DNA of 64,000 bases from Citrobacter sedlakii NBRC 105722 (lineage in GTDB: Bacteria > Pseudomonadota > Gammaproteobacteria > Enterobacterales > Enterobacteriaceae). Position numbers and translations under genes: made by a program. The stretch covers positions 62,001 to 126,000 of the forward strand of contig NZ_BBNB01000006.1 in NCBI RefSeq assembly GCF_000759835.1, read 5' to 3'. Under the pieces are notes generated by a model, which searched no databases, had not been told where the DNA came from, and worked only from the letters and a program-made list of their open reading frames with translations. Of this stretch, positions 1-9,717 are shown piece by piece; the first letter of the stretch is position 1; every line of letters starts with the position of its first letter.

Positions 1-2173
1 CGCTTTCAGTCGCGGCGCTCAGACCATATTGATGCCATTCTCCCGTTGCATTACCGCCATTGGTCATACGCACCCTGAGGTTATTATTTAATCTATTCGC
101 TTTAACCACGCCATCAATATAAACGCCGTTGTGATGATACCAGGTGGCGTAGCCGCCAATACCGTAACTGTCCACATGGCTTTTTCCGCCCCGGGCGTGC
201 AGGACATGATTTTTGGTCAGCGTGATAAACGCGCCGCTGACAAGCGTTCCATCCTGATATTCCGCCATTCGGTCTCCGCCCAGTTCCAAACCGTTTTGGT
301 GCAGCGTATATTCAGCACCGCTACTGACCGAAACGTGGCTCTTTTTACCCAGATAATGGCCCCGGACATTCCCCTCGCCCGCCTTTCGCTCACGGCCTGA
401 GTGATTACGGTAACTGCGCAGGCCGTCCATTTCTGAACGCATAACATTCAGGCCGACGGTCGCCAGGCTCAGGACTGCATCCGTAGAGGGGGTCGTAATC
501 AGCGAACCGCCGCCATTGCCATTGTTATTCCCATTATCTCCTTCGCTGCCGCCGTCGCCCTCGTTGCCCTCGTTATCTTCATTATCTTCATCGCCTTCGT
601 TACCTTCATTGCCATCGGTCATCGCGCCGAGATACCAGACATTGCCGCTGTAGCCATCCTTATTCTGTTGATGATACAGCGTATAAAGATACGTACCGCC
701 ATCAATCGCGGCTGAGCGATGATAATTAGCGCTCACCAGAGAAAATTCCGCTTCACCGCGTTGATCGTGAATAAGATTCACCGTAAGGTCCCTGTCGTCG
801 GCGATTTCATGCCCCGAGTCAAAAACCATGATAGTAAAGCTGCCAGCGCCCTGACCTATCTCGACAAAATTCGCGTTCTTTTTAGCCAGCGATGAGTTAA
901 ATAAAAAGTGACCTGAGCCGCTAAGATTATCAATGGTCAGAGCCGCATATTCGCCGTCACTGTCGAGCAGAAAACTTACGTTTCCTCCCTGGAGAGTGAG
1001 ATTGCCGACATAAGCCGGGTCCAGATCCGCGGTGTCGTTATCAATGTCGGTAATGTACAGCGTACCGGCTAGCGTGATGTTATCGGCTACTGCACCGGCA
1101 TCCATATAGACGCCTCCCGCCTGCCCGACATTCATAAAACCGGTCGCGCGTGCGCCATCATATAAATAAGAACGACCGCCATTGATTGTGGTGTCATTAA
1201 TAATGGCATTATTCGACACCGACTGGATCCCGGCGTCAATCCTCGTTCTGTCCGCATAACCTTCGCTATAAACGATCTGATGGCCGCCGTTAATATGCGT
1301 GTCTTCGGCCTGCGAGCCGAAATAAATATACTGGCGCGACGTATCATTAAGCTGCGTTTTTTTCGCCGTGGAGGCGGAAAAGTAAACATACTGAACGCTG
1401 TTATCATTCAGTATCGTATTTTCCACGAAGCCCGGCGCCCAGGTCTGGAATTGAAGCGTCTGAACACTGTTTCCGTTGAGAGTGGTATTCACCGCCAAAC
1501 CACCGGTAAGCTGCTGACGAGCCGTTCCGTTAAGGGTTGTACCTTCTGCAACCGCATTTAAGCCAGAAATATACTGCGCGCCGTGATTAATCGTGGTGTC
1601 TGTCACCCGCGCGCTGTCACTCAGGTATTGTGAAGAGCCTTCCTCTATCGTTGTGTTTTTTGCATGCGCGTTATCCTTGAGCCATTGCTGCCCGCCGTTA
1701 TTGAGCTGAGTGCCGGTGATTAGCGCATTTTCATAACCATACTGGCGTCCGCCGCTCCCCTGAACAACGGTATCCACCGCTTCAGAATAAACGTTTTGCG
1801 TACCATTGCTGTTGATAATCGTCCCCCTGGCAACGGCGTTATCTCTGACATTTTCAAAACCTTTATCGTTAAGAACCGTACCGTAAGACGTGGCGTTATC
1901 CTGTAATTCTAAAACACCACTAATTTTTTGCGGAACAGACATTTCGACAACAATATTTTTTACGACAGCATCTCCATTGTATATTACTGTCTCGCCAGAA
2001 ATGAGGCAGTTAATATTACAACGCTCATTCGTCGTTTCTGTTTCTACAGGAATTAATGATACCGCCCCGACAGCGGGCGACAACACCGCAAAACCGCAGG
2101 CCAGCGTAGAGGCAACAACATGATGAATAAGAGTGCTTGCGGAGGTATTTGCTGACCATCCTTGTGTGTTCAT
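1..2173 (-). CDS. AIDA-I-type autotransporter adhesin, 3' end beyond window
   Basis: Open from the ATG at 2173 to the left edge with no stop (724 codons), so the protein is partial. Residues 1-37 look like a long signal peptide ending near SPAVGA. About residues 95-375 consist of degenerate AIDA-type repeats of roughly 19-23 residues with the pattern A..T.LN..G.Q.V, typical of beta-helical passengers that may be heptosylated. Residues 520-556 are an acidic Gly/Asn/Glu/Asp linker. From about 560 (DAVLSLATVGLNVMRSEMD) the translocator beta-barrel begins and runs off the window. The expected role is surface adhesion or autoaggregation through type V secretion. The gene lies in an accessory strip downstream of icd and has a PhoP-box-like repeat about 170 bp upstream. 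The exact family name (AIDA-I, TibA, MisL-like) cannot be fixed without the C-terminus. Confidence 0.85.
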   Translation of the reverse strand, partial: MNTQGWSANTSASTLIHHVVASTLACGFAVLSPAVGAVSLIPVETETTNERCNINCLISGETVIYNGDAVVKNIVVEMSVPQKISGVLELQDNATSYGTVLNDKGFENVRDNAVARGTIINSNGTQNVYSEAVDTVVQGSGGRQYGYENALITGTQLNNGGQQWLKDNAHAKNTTIEEGSSQYLSDSARVTDTTINHGAQYISGLNAVAEGTTLNGTARQQLTGGLAVNTTLNGNSVQTLQFQTWAPGFVENTILNDNSVQYVYFSASTAKKTQLNDTSRQYIYFGSQAEDTHINGGHQIVYSEGYADRTRIDAGIQSVSNNAIINDTTINGGRSYLYDGARATGFMNVGQAGGVYMDAGAVADNITLAGTLYITDIDNDTADLDPAYVGNLTLQGGNVSFLLDSDGEYAALTIDNLSGSGHFLFNSSLAKKNANFVEIGQGAGSFTIMVFDSGHEIADDRDLTVNLIHDQRGEAEFSLVSANYHRSAAIDGGTYLYTLYHQQNKDGYSGNVWYLGAMTDGNEGNEGDEDNEDNEGNEGDGGSEGDNGNNNGNGGGSLITTPSTDAVLSLATVGLNVMRSEMDGLRSYRNHSGRERKAGEGNVRGHYLGKKSHVSVSSGAEYTLHQNGLELGGDRMAEYQDGTLVSGAFITLTKNHVLHARGGKSHVDSYGIGGYATWYHHNGVYIDGVVKANRLNNNLRVRMTNGGNATGEWHQYGLSAATES
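506..616 (-). repeat. Low-complexity acidic linker coding repeat
   Basis: Thirty-seven codons encode almost only Asn, Glu, Asp and Gly (repeating N-E-G, D-E-D and N-E-D units, then G/N-rich), separating passenger from translocator. At DNA level it is built of near-repeated GAAGATAAC/GAGGGCAAC hexamer-nonamer units, which makes length variation by slipped-strand pairing plausible. It lies inside the autotransporter. Confidence 0.7.
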
Positions 2174-2342
2174 TTCATTTCTCACTTCAGGGACGCCACG
2201 GCAAAACCTGATATAATAACAGTAAACCAGACGTATCCTTTCATTAAAAGACAATTGACCTGCTGCGCATAATCACGCACGGGAGGGAATAAAAACCAAT
2301 GACAGGCTTAAATCAAACGCGTCCATCTAAACACAGATAATG

Positions 2343-2359
2343 TAAACCAATAGTAAACC
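2343..2359 (-). promoter_or_regulatory. Candidate PhoP box upstream of the autotransporter
   Basis: Read on the minus strand this is GGTTTA-CTATT-GGTTTA: two hexamers on the same face, 11 bp apart, as in the PhoP consensus (T/G)GTTTA-N5-(T/G)GTTTA. It is in the same orientation as the autotransporter. A weak minus-10-like TTAGAT lies about 12 bp downstream. A further single GGTTTACTGTT copy is at 2218-2228. The inference rests on sequence and spacing only. Confidence 0.55.
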
Positions 2360-2407
2360 GTGACCTGCGCAACAAGGCAAAATAATACGGAAATTCCTTA
2401 TTAACAC

Positions 2408-2433
2408 AGCAACATTTCTCGAATTATGTTGCT
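2408..2433. repeat. Inverted repeat AGCAACAT/ATGTTGCT
   Basis: Perfect 8-bp arms separated by 10 bases, in the 2174-2459 gap between the autotransporter and the dehydrogenase remnant. It could be an operator or a hairpin; nothing nearby decides which. The rest of this gap shows no reading frame that I can support. Confidence 0.3.
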
Positions 2434-2459
2434 TATACCGTATTCGCGACAATAAAAAA

Positions 2460-2479
2460 CGAGAACCTTTTGGCTCTCG
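2460..2479 (-). terminator. Rho-independent terminator after dehydrogenase remnant
   Basis: On the minus strand the stem CGAGAGCC/GGTTCTCG (one mismatch) with loop AAAA is followed directly by TTTTTTATT. It lies about 50 bases past the stop of the short-chain dehydrogenase fragment and resembles the icd terminator in design. Confidence 0.65.
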
Positions 2480-2528
2480 CTCTTATTAATTCCAGAAAGT
2501 AAGGTAGCGTAAAATGTGAAGACGCCGT

Positions 2529-2669
2529 TTACAGCGCCTGTGTCGTCGGACGGAAAATAACCTCTTTCACACCGACATCTTCCGGCTCGCTGATAACAAA
2601 TGCCACCCTGCGCGCAGAGGTGTCCGGAGGGATACCGACTTGAGTACCATAATCCTGATTAGCCGCTTT
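2529..2669 (-). pseudogene. 3' remnant of a short-chain dehydrogenase/reductase gene
   Basis: The minus strand encodes 46 residues ending in a stop at 2529, among them GIPPDTSARRVAFVISEPED and, nearer the end, KEVIFRPTTQ. This closely resembles the C-terminus of classical NAD(P)-dependent short-chain dehydrogenases, where a 'PE.vAraV.faisqPedVdVnEi..RPT' tail is common. No Rossmann TGxxxGIG motif, active-site YxxxK or start precedes it; an in-frame stop lies immediately upstream. It is therefore a decayed fragment. It keeps its own downstream terminator, suggesting the 5' part was lost by deletion when the neighbouring cold-shock gene or its terminator was joined here. Family assignment is from remembered consensus. 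Confidence 0.6.
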
Positions 2670-2704
2670 TCATCACAAAAAGGAAGGGAAATAAAAATGC
2701 AAAA

Positions 2705-2722
2705 AGGCTCCCGGCGGAGCCT
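2705..2722 (-). terminator. Terminator of the cold-shock/YmcF-like transcript
   Basis: Minus strand stem AGGCTCC/GGAGCCT with a 4-base loop followed by a T-run (TTTTTGCATTTTT). It starts 3 bases after the stop codon of the cold-shock ORF. Confidence 0.75.
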
Positions 2723-2725
2723 CAA

Positions 2726-2914
2726 TTATTTTCGGTAGTCTACCGGTGTCTGACCGGAACGAATGTACTGTGTAATATTGTCAAATGTCACCATGACAGA
2801 TTTGCAAAAAATGCATTTTGCGCCGAAAGGGTTTTTCTCGGTAACATCAAAAGCAGAGGTTCTGTACTGAGAACCATGACAACATGGACATCTGAAGTGG
2901 ATATGAGGAGTCAT
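2726..2914 (-). CDS. YmcF/YnfQ-like cysteine-rich small protein, internal start
   Basis: A 62-residue product could start at the internal ATG at 2914, preceded by a strong ribosome-binding site AAGGTG with 6-base spacing. The sequence carries CPCC near residue 9 and CIFC near residue 36, a four-cysteine arrangement suited to zinc binding. I recall close similarity and equal length to YmcF, a small cold-shock protein encoded next to cspG in E. coli; function unknown. In E. coli the small protein is a separate reading frame, whereas here it is in frame with the cold-shock ORF. Whether it is made alone, as a fusion or both cannot be decided from sequence. Confidence 0.5.
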   Translation of the reverse strand: MTPHIHFRCPCCHGSQYRTSAFDVTEKNPFGAKCIFCKSVMVTFDNITQYIRSGQTPVDYRK

Positions 2915-3118
2915 AACGGTCACCTTAAAGTGCGGGCCTCTGGGGCCTTGGTCTACGCTAAATTCGACGTCCTGATCCTCATTTAACGTTTTAAAATTGT
3001 CGCTCTGTATTGCAGAAGAAGGGACAAACACATCTTTGCTGCCATCAGCCGGAGCAATAAAGCCGAAACCTTTTTCAGCGTTGAATTCTTTTACTAAGCC
3101 TGTCTTTTTAATTGACAT
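2726..3118 (-). CDS. Degenerate cold-shock-domain ORF continuing in frame into a YmcF-like zinc-ribbon-like tail
   Basis: A 130-residue frame. Residues 1-65 are a CspA-family fold: RNP1 (KGFGFI) is intact, but the usual K-W-F of strand 1 is K-E-F and the RNP2 motif V-F-V-H-F-S is V-F-V-P-S-S, which looks like compensating 1-base changes. The usual C-terminal GPAAxNV tail is replaced by GPHFKVTV, after which the frame runs on into a cysteine-rich segment (RCPCCHG...CIFCK). The parent family binds single-stranded nucleic acid as a cold-shock RNA chaperone; loss of these aromatic contacts makes that doubtful here. A 5' untranslated region of at least 100 bases precedes it, as in cspA-type genes. 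It may be a real fusion, or a decaying csp retained as leader for the small protein at 2726-2914. Confidence 0.65.
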   Translation of the reverse strand: MSIKKTGLVKEFNAEKGFGFIAPADGSKDVFVPSSAIQSDNFKTLNEDQDVEFSVDQGPRGPHFKVTVMTPHIHFRCPCCHGSQYRTSAFDVTEKNPFGAKCIFCKSVMVTFDNITQYIRSGQTPVDYRK

Positions 3119-3412
3119 GATCGATACCTTAATTTGGGCCTTCCGGCGTACAGGTTTTTACAGAAACGACGAAGTGAATAGTGGGAAGACTCAAAGAAGG
3201 GACAAAGAGAATATACCTGAAATGAGAACTGCTTGAGTAAACAACTTTATAGATCGTTTGTTCTTAAACCGATGATGTCATTAACGCATGGACGTATCCG
3301 TTAAGCAATGTTTATTTTAGCCATCCGGATATCCTTATAGCCAGAAAATAACTCTGGCGTTCTCTTTAAGCACGTGTATAGTGCACCCTGTAATTAGCAT
3401 TAAGGAATTTGT

Positions 3413-3625
3413 TTGTCCCGTAAAATGACAGGAATTGTCAAAACCTTTGACTGCAAAAGCGGTAAAGGTCTAATCAGCCCCTCCGATGGCCGCAAAGATG
3501 TTCAGCTTCACATTTCCGCACTCAGCCTTCGCGATTCAGAAGTACTGACCCCTGGGTTACGCGTTGAGTTTTGTCGAATAAACGGTCTGCATGGCCCTTC
3601 AGCAGCGAATGTTTATCTTTCGTAA
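3413..3625 (+). CDS. cspH: Cold-shock-like protein CspH
   Basis: Seventy residues, matching CspH almost throughout ([34 protein letters not shown]). It starts at TTG 3413, supported by AAGGA 6 bases upstream; the next in-frame ATG (3425) would remove four residues. CspH is a CspA paralogue with an atypical first RNP motif (KSGKGLI instead of KGFGFI) and is not known to be strongly cold-induced. It is monocistronic and convergent toward icd. In Salmonella cspH lies beside the PhoP-regulated pagC/pagD group, so this is the same chromosomal address. Confidence 0.9.
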   Translation: MSRKMTGIVKTFDCKSGKGLISPSDGRKDVQLHISALSLRDSEVLTPGLRVEFCRINGLHGPSAANVYLS

Positions 3626-3731
3626 TCTGTATTAACACCTTTCGCCCAGGAAAAACCGTGGTGCATCATTAGCCATTCGCTAACAGCCCGCAGTCAGTCT
3701 ATACCTGGCAGACGTTATCGGAAAAATAAAA

Positions 3732-3754
3732 AACGGGAACCACTGGCTCCCGTT
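3732..3754 (-). terminator. icd terminator
   Basis: Minus strand stem AACGGGAGCC/GGTTCCCGTT (one mismatch), 3-base loop, followed by TTTTATTTTTC. It lies 23 bases after the icd stop. Confidence 0.85.
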
Positions 3755-3776
3755 ATGGTGTAACCCAGAATCTGAA

Positions 3777-5027
3777 TTACATATTGGCGATGATCGCGTC
3801 ACCAAACTCTGAACATTTCAGCAGCTTAGCGCCTTCCATCAGACGTTCGAAGTCATAGGTCACGGTCTTCGCGGCGATCGCCCCTTCCATGCCTTTAACA
3901 ATCAGGTCTGCGGCTTCGAACCACTGCATGTGGCGCAGCATCATTTCAGCAGAAAGGATGATGGAGCCCGGGTTCACTTTATCCTGACCTGCGTACTTCG
4001 GCGCGGTGCCGTGAGTCGCTTCAAACAGCGCGCACTCGTCGCCAATGTTCGCGCCCGGGGCGATACCGATGCCGCCAACCTGCGCAGCCAGCGCATCGGA
4101 AATATAGTCGCCGTTCAGGTTCATACAGGCGATAACGTCGTATTCCGCCGGACGCAGCAGGATTTGTTGCAGGAACGCATCGGCAATGACGTCTTTAATG
4201 ACAATCTCTTTGCCGGTGTTCGGGTTCTTGATTTTCACCCACGGACCGCCATCGATCAGCTCGCCGCCGAACTCATCGCGCGCCAGCTGGTAACCCCAGT
4301 CTTTAAACGCGCCTTCGGTGAACTTCATGATGTTGCCTTTATGGACCAGGGTCACGGAGTCACGATCGTTAGTGATCGCGTACTCGATTGCCGCGCGCAC
4401 CAGACGTTTGGTTCCTTCTTCAGAACACGGCTTGATACCGATACCGCAGTGCTCAGGGAAGCGGATTTTTTTCACGCCCATCTCTTCGCGCAGGAATTTA
4501 ATCACTTTCTCAGCGTCCGCTGAGTCCGCTTTCCATTCAATACCTGCGTAGATGTCTTCAGAGTTTTCACGGAAGATAACCATGTCGGTCAGTTCCGGGT
4601 GTTTAACCGGGCTTGGGGTGCCCTGGTAATAACGCACCGGACGCAGGCAAACGTACAGGTCAAGTTCCTGACGCAGCGCAACGTTCAGAGAGCGGATACC
4701 GCCACCAACCGGGGTAGTCAGCGGGCCTTTAATCGCCACGCGGTATTCACGAATCAGATCCAGGGTTTCAGGGGGCAGCCAGACGTCCTGACCATAAACC
4801 TGGGTGGATTTTTCACCGGTGTAAATTTCCATCCAGGAGATTTTACGCTCACCTTTATAGGCTTTCTCGACCGCGGCATCGACCACTTTGAGCATGGCAG
4901 GGGTTACATCAACACCGATACCGTCGCCTTCGATAAACGGGATAATCGGATTCTCAGGAACGTTGAGTTTGCCGTTTTGCAGGGTGATCTTCTTACCTTC
5001 CGCCGGAACAACTACTTTGCTTTCCAT
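3777..5027 (-). CDS. icd: NADP-dependent isocitrate dehydrogenase
   Basis: The 416 residues equal the E. coli enzyme in length. It oxidises isocitrate to 2-oxoglutarate and CO2 with NADP in the cytosolic TCA cycle. Visible: the substrate/phosphorylation region around Ser113 ([13 protein letters not shown]), the dehydrogenase signature near residues 300-320 ([14 protein letters not shown]) and the NADP-binding GTAPKYAG. In the family AceK phosphorylates Ser113 to divert carbon to the glyoxylate shunt. Start ATG 5027 has AGGAG upstream (GAAGGAGAGGTGA). The 3' end of icd is the integration site of element e14 and phage 21 in E. coli, and here too the accessory strip lies on that side, though no integrase was seen. 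Confidence 0.98.
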   Translation of the reverse strand: MESKVVVPAEGKKITLQNGKLNVPENPIIPFIEGDGIGVDVTPAMLKVVDAAVEKAYKGERKISWMEIYTGEKSTQVYGQDVWLPPETLDLIREYRVAIKGPLTTPVGGGIRSLNVALRQELDLYVCLRPVRYYQGTPSPVKHPELTDMVIFRENSEDIYAGIEWKADSADAEKVIKFLREEMGVKKIRFPEHCGIGIKPCSEEGTKRLVRAAIEYAITNDRDSVTLVHKGNIMKFTEGAFKDWGYQLARDEFGGELIDGGPWVKIKNPNTGKEIVIKDVIADAFLQQILLRPAEYDVIACMNLNGDYISDALAAQVGGIGIAPGANIGDECALFEATHGTAPKYAGQDKVNPGSIILSAEMMLRHMQWFEAADLIVKGMEGAIAAKTVTYDFERLMEGAKLLKCSEFGDAIIANM

Positions 5028-5228
5028 TCACCTCTCCTTCGAGCGCTTCTGGTTTGCTCGTCTGTCATCGCGCTGCATGTGCCATTGCGTCCTGCTGCAC
5101 GAATGCGTTAGAGCAATTTTTTGTTAATGTTTTGTAATGAGCATGTCAATACTACCCTAATGTTCGCCGCCATGAAAGACGCTCGTGATTAGGCTATAAT
5201 GCGGCAATTGCTATAATCTGAAAATACC

Positions 5229-5864
5229 ATGCAGAAAACTTCTTTTAGAAATCACCGGGTTGAGCGATTCAGCTCGCGACAAGCCACTAAGCGGCGCAAA
5301 GAAAACCAGCCAAAACGCGTGGTTTTATTCAATAAACCTTACGATGTTTTGCCACAATTTACTGACGAGGCCGGACGGCGCACCTTAAAAGATTTTATCC
5401 CCGTACAGGGGATTTATGCCGCAGGCCGTCTGGACCGGGACAGCGAAGGACTGCTGGTGCTGACCAACGACGGCGCGCTACAGGCGCGCCTGACGCAGCC
5501 GGGCAAACGCACCGGCAAAATCTATTTTGTGCAGGTTGAAGGCGACCCTACGGCGCAAGCGCTGAACGCGCTGCGCGATGGCGTCACGCTGAACGATGGC
5601 CCCACCCTGCCCGCCGGCGTCGAACTTGTCGCGGAGCCTGACTGGCTGTGGCCGCGCAACCCGCCGATTCGTGAGCGGAAAACCATCCCCACCCGCTGGC
5701 TGAAGATCACCTTATATGAAGGGCGTAACCGGCAGGTGCGGCGTATGACCGCGCACGTCGGGTTTCCGACGCTGCGTCTGATTCGCTATGCCATGGGGGA
5801 TTACACGCTGGATAATCTCGCTAACGGCGAATGGCGAGACGTCACCAATGCAAATAAAGGATAA
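5229..5864 (+). CDS. rluE: 23S rRNA pseudouridine(2457) synthase RluE
   Basis: 211 residues of the RsuA/RluB/E/F family. The catalytic motif [17 protein letters not shown] is at about residues 65-81, its second Asp being the nucleophile; a basic N-terminal extension precedes it and no S4 domain is present, as for RluE. It isomerises U2457 of 23S rRNA. It is divergent from icd across a 201-bp gap and begins a same-strand run into nudJ, whose start lies 3 bases after the rluE stop. Confidence 0.95.
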   Translation: MQKTSFRNHRVERFSSRQATKRRKENQPKRVVLFNKPYDVLPQFTDEAGRRTLKDFIPVQGIYAAGRLDRDSEGLLVLTNDGALQARLTQPGKRTGKIYFVQVEGDPTAQALNALRDGVTLNDGPTLPAGVELVAEPDWLWPRNPPIRERKTIPTRWLKITLYEGRNRQVRRMTAHVGFPTLRLIRYAMGDYTLDNLANGEWRDVTNANKG

Positions 5865-5867
5865 AGT

Positions 5868-6329
5868 ATGTTCAAACCACACGTCACGGTTGCCTGCATC
5901 GTCCATGCAGAAGACAAATTTTTAGTGGTCGAAGAAACGATAAACGGCAAAGCGTTGTGGAATCAGCCTGCCGGACATCTGGAAGCCGACGAAACGCTGG
6001 TGCAAGCGGCGGCGCGCGAGCTGTGGGAAGAAACCGGGATTAAGGCGCAACCTCAATACTTCATTCGTATGCATCAATGGATTGCGCCCGACAAAACGCC
6101 CTTTCTCCGCTTTCTGTTCTCTATTGAACTTGCCAATATGTGCGACACTGAACCGCATGACAGCGATATCGATTGCTGCCGCTGGGTCAGCGCAGAAGAG
6201 ATTCTTCGCGCCCCGAACCTGCGTTCGCCGCTGGTGGCCGAAAGTATTCGCAGCTATCAGCGGCCAGAGCGTTATCCACTGGACATGGTCGGTGAATTTA
6301 ACTGGCCGTTTACTGAGGGTGTCAACTAA
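5868..6329 (+). CDS. nudJ: Phosphatase NudJ (Nudix hydrolase)
   Basis: 153 residues. The Nudix box [23 protein letters not shown] (written G-x5-E-x7-RELWEETG, residues 37-59) is complete. In E. coli NudJ hydrolyses nucleoside tri- and diphosphates and HMP-pyrophosphate, a thiamine intermediate. It sits between rluE and mnmA in the usual order and is probably cotranscribed with rluE. Confidence 0.94.
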   Translation: MFKPHVTVACIVHAEDKFLVVEETINGKALWNQPAGHLEADETLVQAAARELWEETGIKAQPQYFIRMHQWIAPDKTPFLRFLFSIELANMCDTEPHDSDIDCCRWVSAEEILRAPNLRSPLVAESIRSYQRPERYPLDMVGEFNWPFTEGVN

Positions 6330-6383
6330 AAGGGGTGCGTGATAGAATACGCCGCCTTGAAGTTCAATGTCGTGAGTATTCCA

Positions 6384-7490
6384 ATGTCAGAAAGCCCAAA
6401 AAAAGTGATCGTCGGGATGTCCGGCGGTGTCGACTCTTCCGTTTCCGCCTGGCTGTTGCAACAACAGGGTTATCAGGTAGAAGGCCTGTTCATGAAGAAC
6501 TGGGAGGAAGACGACGGTGAGGAATACTGCACCGCGGCGGCCGATCTGGCTGACGCGCAGGCCGTCTGCGATAAGCTCGGCATTGAACTGCACACCGTTA
6601 ACTTTGCCGCAGAATACTGGGATAACGTCTTTGAGCTGTTCCTTGAGGAGTACAGAGCCGGACGTACGCCAAACCCGGATATTCTGTGCAATAAAGAGAT
6701 CAAGTTTAAAGCGTTCCTCGAATTCGCCGCAGAAGATTTAGGCGCTGACTTTATCGCCACCGGCCACTACGTGCGCCGCGCTGATGTGGACGGCAAAAGC
6801 CGTCTGCTGCGCGGGCTCGACGGCAATAAAGACCAGAGCTACTTCCTGTATACCCTCAGCCATGAACAAATCGCGCAAAGCCTGTTCCCGGTAGGCGAAC
6901 TGGCCAAGCCGCAGGTGCGTAAAATAGCCGAAGATCTGGGCCTGGTGACGGCAAAGAAAAAAGACTCCACCGGCATCTGTTTTATCGGCGAACGTAAGTT
7001 CCGCGAGTTTCTTGGCCGTTACCTGCCGGCACAGCCGGGTAAAATCGTTACCGTAGACGGCGAAGAGATTGGCCAGCACCAGGGGTTGATGTATCACACG
7101 CTGGGGCAACGTAAAGGACTCGGCATCGGCGGCACCAAAGAAGGGACCGACGATCCCTGGTACGTGGTCGATAAAGACGTTGAGAACAACGTCCTGGTTG
7201 TCGCGCAGGGCCATGAACACCCGCGCCTGATGTCCGTCGGCCTGGTGGCGCAACAGTTGCACTGGGTCGATCGCGAGCCGTTCACCGGCACAATGCGCTG
7301 CACGGTGAAAACACGCTATCGCCAGACTGACATTCCGTGCACCGTGAACGCGCTGGATGACGAACGCATCGAAGTGATCTTTGACGAACCGGTTGCCGCG
7401 GTCACGCCGGGCCAGTCGGCGGTCTTTTACCGTGGCGAAGTGTGCCTCGGCGGCGGCATTATCGAACAGCGCCTGCCGTTGCCGGTCTAA
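6384..7490 (+). CDS. mnmA: tRNA-specific 2-thiouridylase MnmA
   Basis: 368 residues from ATG 6384. The frame is open further upstream to a GTG at 6339, but family length and N-terminus ([15 protein letters not shown]) favour 6384. The PP-loop SGGVDSS binds ATP; catalytic Cys is in NPDILCN (about residue 102) and the second in STGICFIG (about 199). It takes persulfide sulfur from the TusABCDE relay to make s2U34 in tRNA Lys, Glu and Gln. It follows nudJ and precedes hflD. Confidence 0.96.
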   Translation: MSESPKKVIVGMSGGVDSSVSAWLLQQQGYQVEGLFMKNWEEDDGEEYCTAAADLADAQAVCDKLGIELHTVNFAAEYWDNVFELFLEEYRAGRTPNPDILCNKEIKFKAFLEFAAEDLGADFIATGHYVRRADVDGKSRLLRGLDGNKDQSYFLYTLSHEQIAQSLFPVGELAKPQVRKIAEDLGLVTAKKKDSTGICFIGERKFREFLGRYLPAQPGKIVTVDGEEIGQHQGLMYHTLGQRKGLGIGGTKEGTDDPWYVVDKDVENNVLVVAQGHEHPRLMSVGLVAQQLHWVDREPFTGTMRCTVKTRYRQTDIPCTVNALDDERIEVIFDEPVAAVTPGQSAVFYRGEVCLGGGIIEQRLPLPV

Positions 7491-7523
7491 TTTTTACCTC
7501 TTAAATACAAGGAAGCAGTGAAC

Positions 7524-8165
7524 GTGGCAAAAAATTACTATGACATCACCCTCGCCCTGGCAGGTATTTGCCAGTCGGCACGCCTGGTGCAACAACTGGC
7601 GCACCAGGGACATTGTGATGCCGATGCGCTCCACGTCTCACTGAACAGCGTCATTGATATGAACCCCAGCTCAACGCTGGGGGTGTTCGGCGGTAGCGAA
7701 GCCAATCTGCGTCTCGGCCTGGAGACCCTGCTCGGCGTGCTCAACGCCAGCAGTCGCCAGGGGCTAAACGCAGAGCTAACCCGCTATACCCTGAGCCTGA
7801 TGGTGCTGGAGCGCAAACTCTCCGCCGCCAAAGGCGCGCTGGATACCCTGGGCGATCGTATTAATGGCCTGCAGCGCCAGCTGGAACACTTCGATCTTCA
7901 ATCGGAAACGCTGATGAGCGCCATGGCCGGCATTTATGTCGACGTCATCAGCCCGCTGGGACCGCGTATTCAGGTGACGGGTTCCCCCGCCGTACTGCAA
8001 AGCCCGCAGGTGCAGGCCAAAGTGCGCGCCTCGCTGCTGGCAGGGATTCGCGCCGCCGTGCTCTGGCATCAGGTTGGCGGAGGCCGCCTGCAGCTCATGT
8101 TTTCCCGTAATCGCCTGACCACTCAGGCAAAACAAATTCTTGCTCATTTAACCCCGGAGTTGTGA
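7524..8165 (+). CDS. hflD: High-frequency lysogenization protein HflD
   Basis: 213 residues starting [14 protein letters not shown] at GTG 7524. AAGGA at 7509-7513 gives 10-base spacing; the GTG at 7518 would sit too close. HflD is a membrane-associated helical protein which in E. coli binds phage lambda CII and lowers lysogeny; its host role is unclear. Highly conserved with E. coli. The purB start lies 3 bases downstream, so the two are translationally linked as in E. coli. Confidence 0.94.
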   Translation: MAKNYYDITLALAGICQSARLVQQLAHQGHCDADALHVSLNSVIDMNPSSTLGVFGGSEANLRLGLETLLGVLNASSRQGLNAELTRYTLSLMVLERKLSAAKGALDTLGDRINGLQRQLEHFDLQSETLMSAMAGIYVDVISPLGPRIQVTGSPAVLQSPQVQAKVRASLLAGIRAAVLWHQVGGGRLQLMFSRNRLTTQAKQILAHLTPEL

Positions 8166-9539
<1,374 letters not shown>

Positions 9540-9552
9540 GCCACCCGCCTGT

Positions 9553-9585
9553 GCCGGATGATGATGCAGCAGCATCTTATCCGGC
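9553..9585. repeat. REP-like hairpin after purB
   Basis: GCCGGAT...ATCCGGC arms with a nested GATGC/GCATC stem. Typical of enterobacterial repetitive extragenic palindromes between transcription units; it may protect or end the purB message. Confidence 0.7.
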
Positions 9586-9642
9586 CTGCAATGACCAGAC
9601 GTGTTTTCCGTGCCGGTGCGCTTCCGGCATTTCCCCTTCCCC

Positions 9643-9677
9643 GGTTTATTAAATGTTTATCCCCACAGCAACATAAT
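9643..9677 (+). promoter_or_regulatory. phoP autoregulated promoter (PhoP box plus -10)
   Basis: GGTTTA (9643-9648), TTAAA, TGTTTA (9654-9659), then 12 bases, then a -10 CATAAT (9672-9677). This matches the known PhoP-dependent P1 promoter of phoPQ in E. coli and Salmonella in sequence and spacing. It gives positive feedback under low magnesium. It also serves as an internal reference for the similar site upstream of the autotransporter. Confidence 0.92.
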
Positions 9678-9717
9678 CAGCGTTAAACTATTCATACCGT
9701 ATATATAGGGAGAAAAG

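Noticed and set aside
1-5027. Prophage or integrative element at icd
   Set aside because: No integrase, attachment duplication or phage genes visible; left boundary is outside the window, so only the accessory nature of the strip is reported.
4599-5111. Open frame of 170 codons on the plus strand opposite icd
   Set aside because: Antisense shadow of a strongly conserved gene; no ribosome-binding site, Arg/Gln/Asn-rich nonsense-like composition typical of complementary frames.
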